Assembly: GCA_052400685.1 (NCBI GenBank)
Contig: JBQTGJ010000013.1
Reading direction: 5' to 3' (one strand)
Length of the DNA stretch: 64,000 bases
Source: CAZHHH01 sp052400685
GTDB lineage: Bacteria > Bacteroidota > Bacteroidia > Bacteroidales > Marinilabiliaceae
In this document: in pieces, positions 62,610 to 64,000 of the stretch
Position numbering within the stretch: position 1 is the first letter of the stretch
Layout of the letters: every line of letters begins with the position of its first letter
Notes under the pieces: model-generated
Told to the model about the DNA's origin: nothing
Databases searched by the model: none
What the model saw: the letters and a program-made list of their open reading frames with translations, nothing else
Made by a program: the position numbers and the translations under genes

Positions 62610-63836
62610 ATGATAAAAAAAGCATATAGAATATTAGTTGTTTTGATTTTTGCAACTAATAATTTGTACAGTCAAGATAATTATCAAATTTTAAAGAACA
62701 TTACTTTCTCGACGATTGATGATTCAAAATATAATGATAGAGTTGGTCTGCGAATTGAATCGTTTGAAAATGGAATTGTCACTTTATCTGAAACATTTCA
62801 CGGGAAAGGTATAATAGCTAGGCATGATTCATTAGGAAAAGTTATTTGGGAAAAGCCATTCGATTCAGAACGAATCAATGACATGAATGTTTTCAATGGT
62901 TATATTTATGCGGTAGGATATAAATACTTGAAAAGGAAAGCGTGGATTTCCAAAATTGATTCAGATGGTAATATTATTTGGGAAAAGCTATTAAGGTTTC
63001 AATATGAAAATGAAGCAGAAAACCTGACAATTTCAGATTCTGGCGACATATTTGTTCTATGTGAAATTCAAAAAGCATGGTTTCCTGTAAAAATTAGGTT
63101 GAAAAAGGGAATGTATAGGCATGTCACATTTCGTTCACTTCAGAAAGATAATATGGAGAATGAAATTGGTGTAGCAAGATTAGATACAGATGGCAAAGTG
63201 AAATGGAAAAAGAAATTTGGCAAACAGAAAAATTATAACCATTACTTTTCATGTGCAATTTCTGCTAATTCATCAGAATTATTGGCTTCATTTTATTTCT
63301 CAGAAACAGAAAAGGAAAAGAAAAAGGAAGGAACTCGCTTGATTACCCTGAATTATAAAGGAAAAACCCTAAATGAATTGAATCATTCAAATCGCTTGTT
63401 TGAAATAATTATCCCAAAGGAATCTGATTTTTATACGGTTGAGAATAATCTTAACAACAAATTAAATGTAAAAGATACAATTATTATTTCCCAAATAACC
63501 AAAGACTCTTTAATTGGCTTCAAAAAATACATTTCTGACTATAATATCTATACAATAAAAGCATTGCATGAAACTGAATCTAAAGAATTATATGCTGGTG
63601 GGTATGTTTGCAATTACAAAACACTCGGTACGATATGGAGTAATCACAATGATATTTATATAGCTAAATATGATTCCGACTTTAAATTACTTTGGGACTA
63701 TAGATATGACCAAGGAAGTATTGATAAAGTAAACGATATGAAAATAATTAATGGAAAGCTATACGCAATCGGAGAGAGCTGGTATAAAGAAGAAAATCGT
63801 ATAACGAAACGAATGAGAATTATAATAATGAAATAA
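62610..63836 (+). CDS. Cassette 7: secreted beta-propeller-like hypothetical protein
   Basis: 408 residues with a signal peptide ending NLYSQ. Repeated blocks of the type KVIWEKPFDSERINDMNVF, KIDSDGNIIWEKLLRF, LDTDGKVKWKKKFGKQ and YDSDFKLLWDYRYDQ, each with a D-x-D/G-x3-W turn, suggest a beta-propeller of six or seven blades. No catalytic motif. Five bp after the stop is GGTTGGCAAT, which matches the expected closing word of cassette 7 (GGTTGGCAAC) with one change. Confidence 0.65.
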   Translation: MIKKAYRILVVLIFATNNLYSQDNYQILKNITFSTIDDSKYNDRVGLRIESFENGIVTLSETFHGKGIIARHDSLGKVIWEKPFDSERINDMNVFNGYIYAVGYKYLKRKAWISKIDSDGNIIWEKLLRFQYENEAENLTISDSGDIFVLCEIQKAWFPVKIRLKKGMYRHVTFRSLQKDNMENEIGVARLDTDGKVKWKKKFGKQKNYNHYFSCAISANSSELLASFYFSETEKEKKKEGTRLITLNYKGKTLNELNHSNRLFEIIIPKESDFYTVENNLNNKLNVKDTIIISQITKDSLIGFKKYISDYNIYTIKALHETESKELYAGGYVCNYKTLGTIWSNHNDIYIAKYDSDFKLLWDYRYDQGSIDKVNDMKIINGKLYAIGESWYKEENRITKRMRIIIMK

Positions 63837-64000
63837 AAACGGTTGGCAATATATAGGAGTATGAGCGGTCGGCACGACCCAGCGATTACTCCAGGTTGAA
63901 CTACACCCCGGTAGAGCTACAATAAAATACTATGGACCTACTGTCGTTTTTTTATGTTTTTGAGAAGAATGCCCATGCTTTAATTGTGTTGCTTTAAACT
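63837..64000. other. Right end: possible incomplete attC7
   Basis: GGTTGGCAAT at 63841 fits the left word of a seventh site, but the following bases do not form the arms seen in sites 1-6; GGAGTA and TACTCC with GTCG-GCA-CGAC form a different hairpin (63856-63892). A GTTGC at 63988 is at about the right distance to be the core. The window ends too soon to tell whether the array stops or continues. Confidence 0.35.

Larger units (their letters stand above)
53919..63850 (+). mobile_element. Integron-like gene cassette array with non-canonical integrase
   Basis: A tyrosine recombinase gene is followed by seven same-strand cassettes starting at 56323, 57223, 58620, 59727, 60481, 61706 and 62577. 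They are separated by six sites of 135-138 bp. Each cassette begins with GTT plus six bases; the site that closes it begins with their reverse complement (for example GTTGTACAC opens cassette 3 and GTGTACAAC closes it). This own-cassette complementarity is what attC recombination produces. Cassettes are short, tightly packed and AT-richer than the chromosome to the left. The right border is not resolved; the array may go on past the window. Confidence 0.85.

Noticed and set aside
63856..63892. tRNA-like or terminator hairpin near the right edge
   Set aside because: No cloverleaf can be built and there is no T-run, so neither call is supported.

Overview
The window comes from a member of the Bacteroidota, most likely from the Marinilabiliales/Bacteroidales side. 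The evidence is two SusC/SusD pairs, a hybrid two-component regulator fused to AraC, lipoproteins with Bacteroidota-style lipoboxes, a type IX secretion (T9SS) C-terminal sorting domain, TAnnTTTG promoter elements, and families such as DUF4914, DUF4831 and DUF4957/5123. The genus is inferred only; there is no rRNA or tRNA in the window.

Layout. (1) 1-21.3 kb is a pectin utilisation locus, all on the minus strand: a partial PL1 pectate lyase at the left edge, a DUF4957/5123 surface lipoprotein, SusD and SusC, a CE12 rhamnogalacturonan acetylesterase, a GH28 polygalacturonase, two CE8 pectin methylesterases, a GH105 unsaturated galacturonyl hydrolase, a second PL1 lyase with a T9SS tail, and the hybrid two-component sensor that probably controls them. 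Together they would demethylate, deacetylate and cut pectin, import the oligosaccharides and remove unsaturated ends. (2) 21.3-23.3 kb holds a UreH/NicO-like membrane protein, an HU-related DNA-binding protein, and between them six copies of an imperfect palindrome at an exact 22-bp period. (3) 23.3-29 kb is a second SusC/SusD operon ending in a lipoprotein with a YGDG motif and without enzymes. (4) 29.8-53.9 kb is ordinary chromosomal housekeeping: ABC exporter, PepD dipeptidase, NAD(P)HX repair, POT peptide transporter, universal stress protein, NUDIX, cytidylate-kinase-like protein, fructosamine kinase, an esterase, an XRE-DUF4914-PurE-Sua5 operon, a GH26 mannanase and class I fumarase. A ~100-bp intergenic repeat with imperfect inverted ends occurs six times here (31.7-51.7 kb) and once, degraded, at 8.7 kb.

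(5) 53.9-64 kb is the most unusual part: an integron-like gene-cassette system. A large tyrosine recombinase (about 680 residues, with a duplicated N-terminal module and an inactive second catalytic-like segment) is followed by at least seven co-oriented cassettes. They are separated by six structured sites of 135-138 bp. Each site opens with a 9-10 bp word that is the reverse complement of the first bases of the cassette it closes, as expected for integron attC sites, and each ends in a GTTR core. The core is not the canonical GTTRRRY and the integrase does not look like IntI. Cassette genes are AT-rich and mostly unknown; recognisable ones are a GIY-YIG-like protein, a HEPN-like RNxxxH protein and a YqjF/DUF2071 protein. 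One cassette has no convincing ORF.

All family assignments are from reading translated sequence by eye; no database searches were run.
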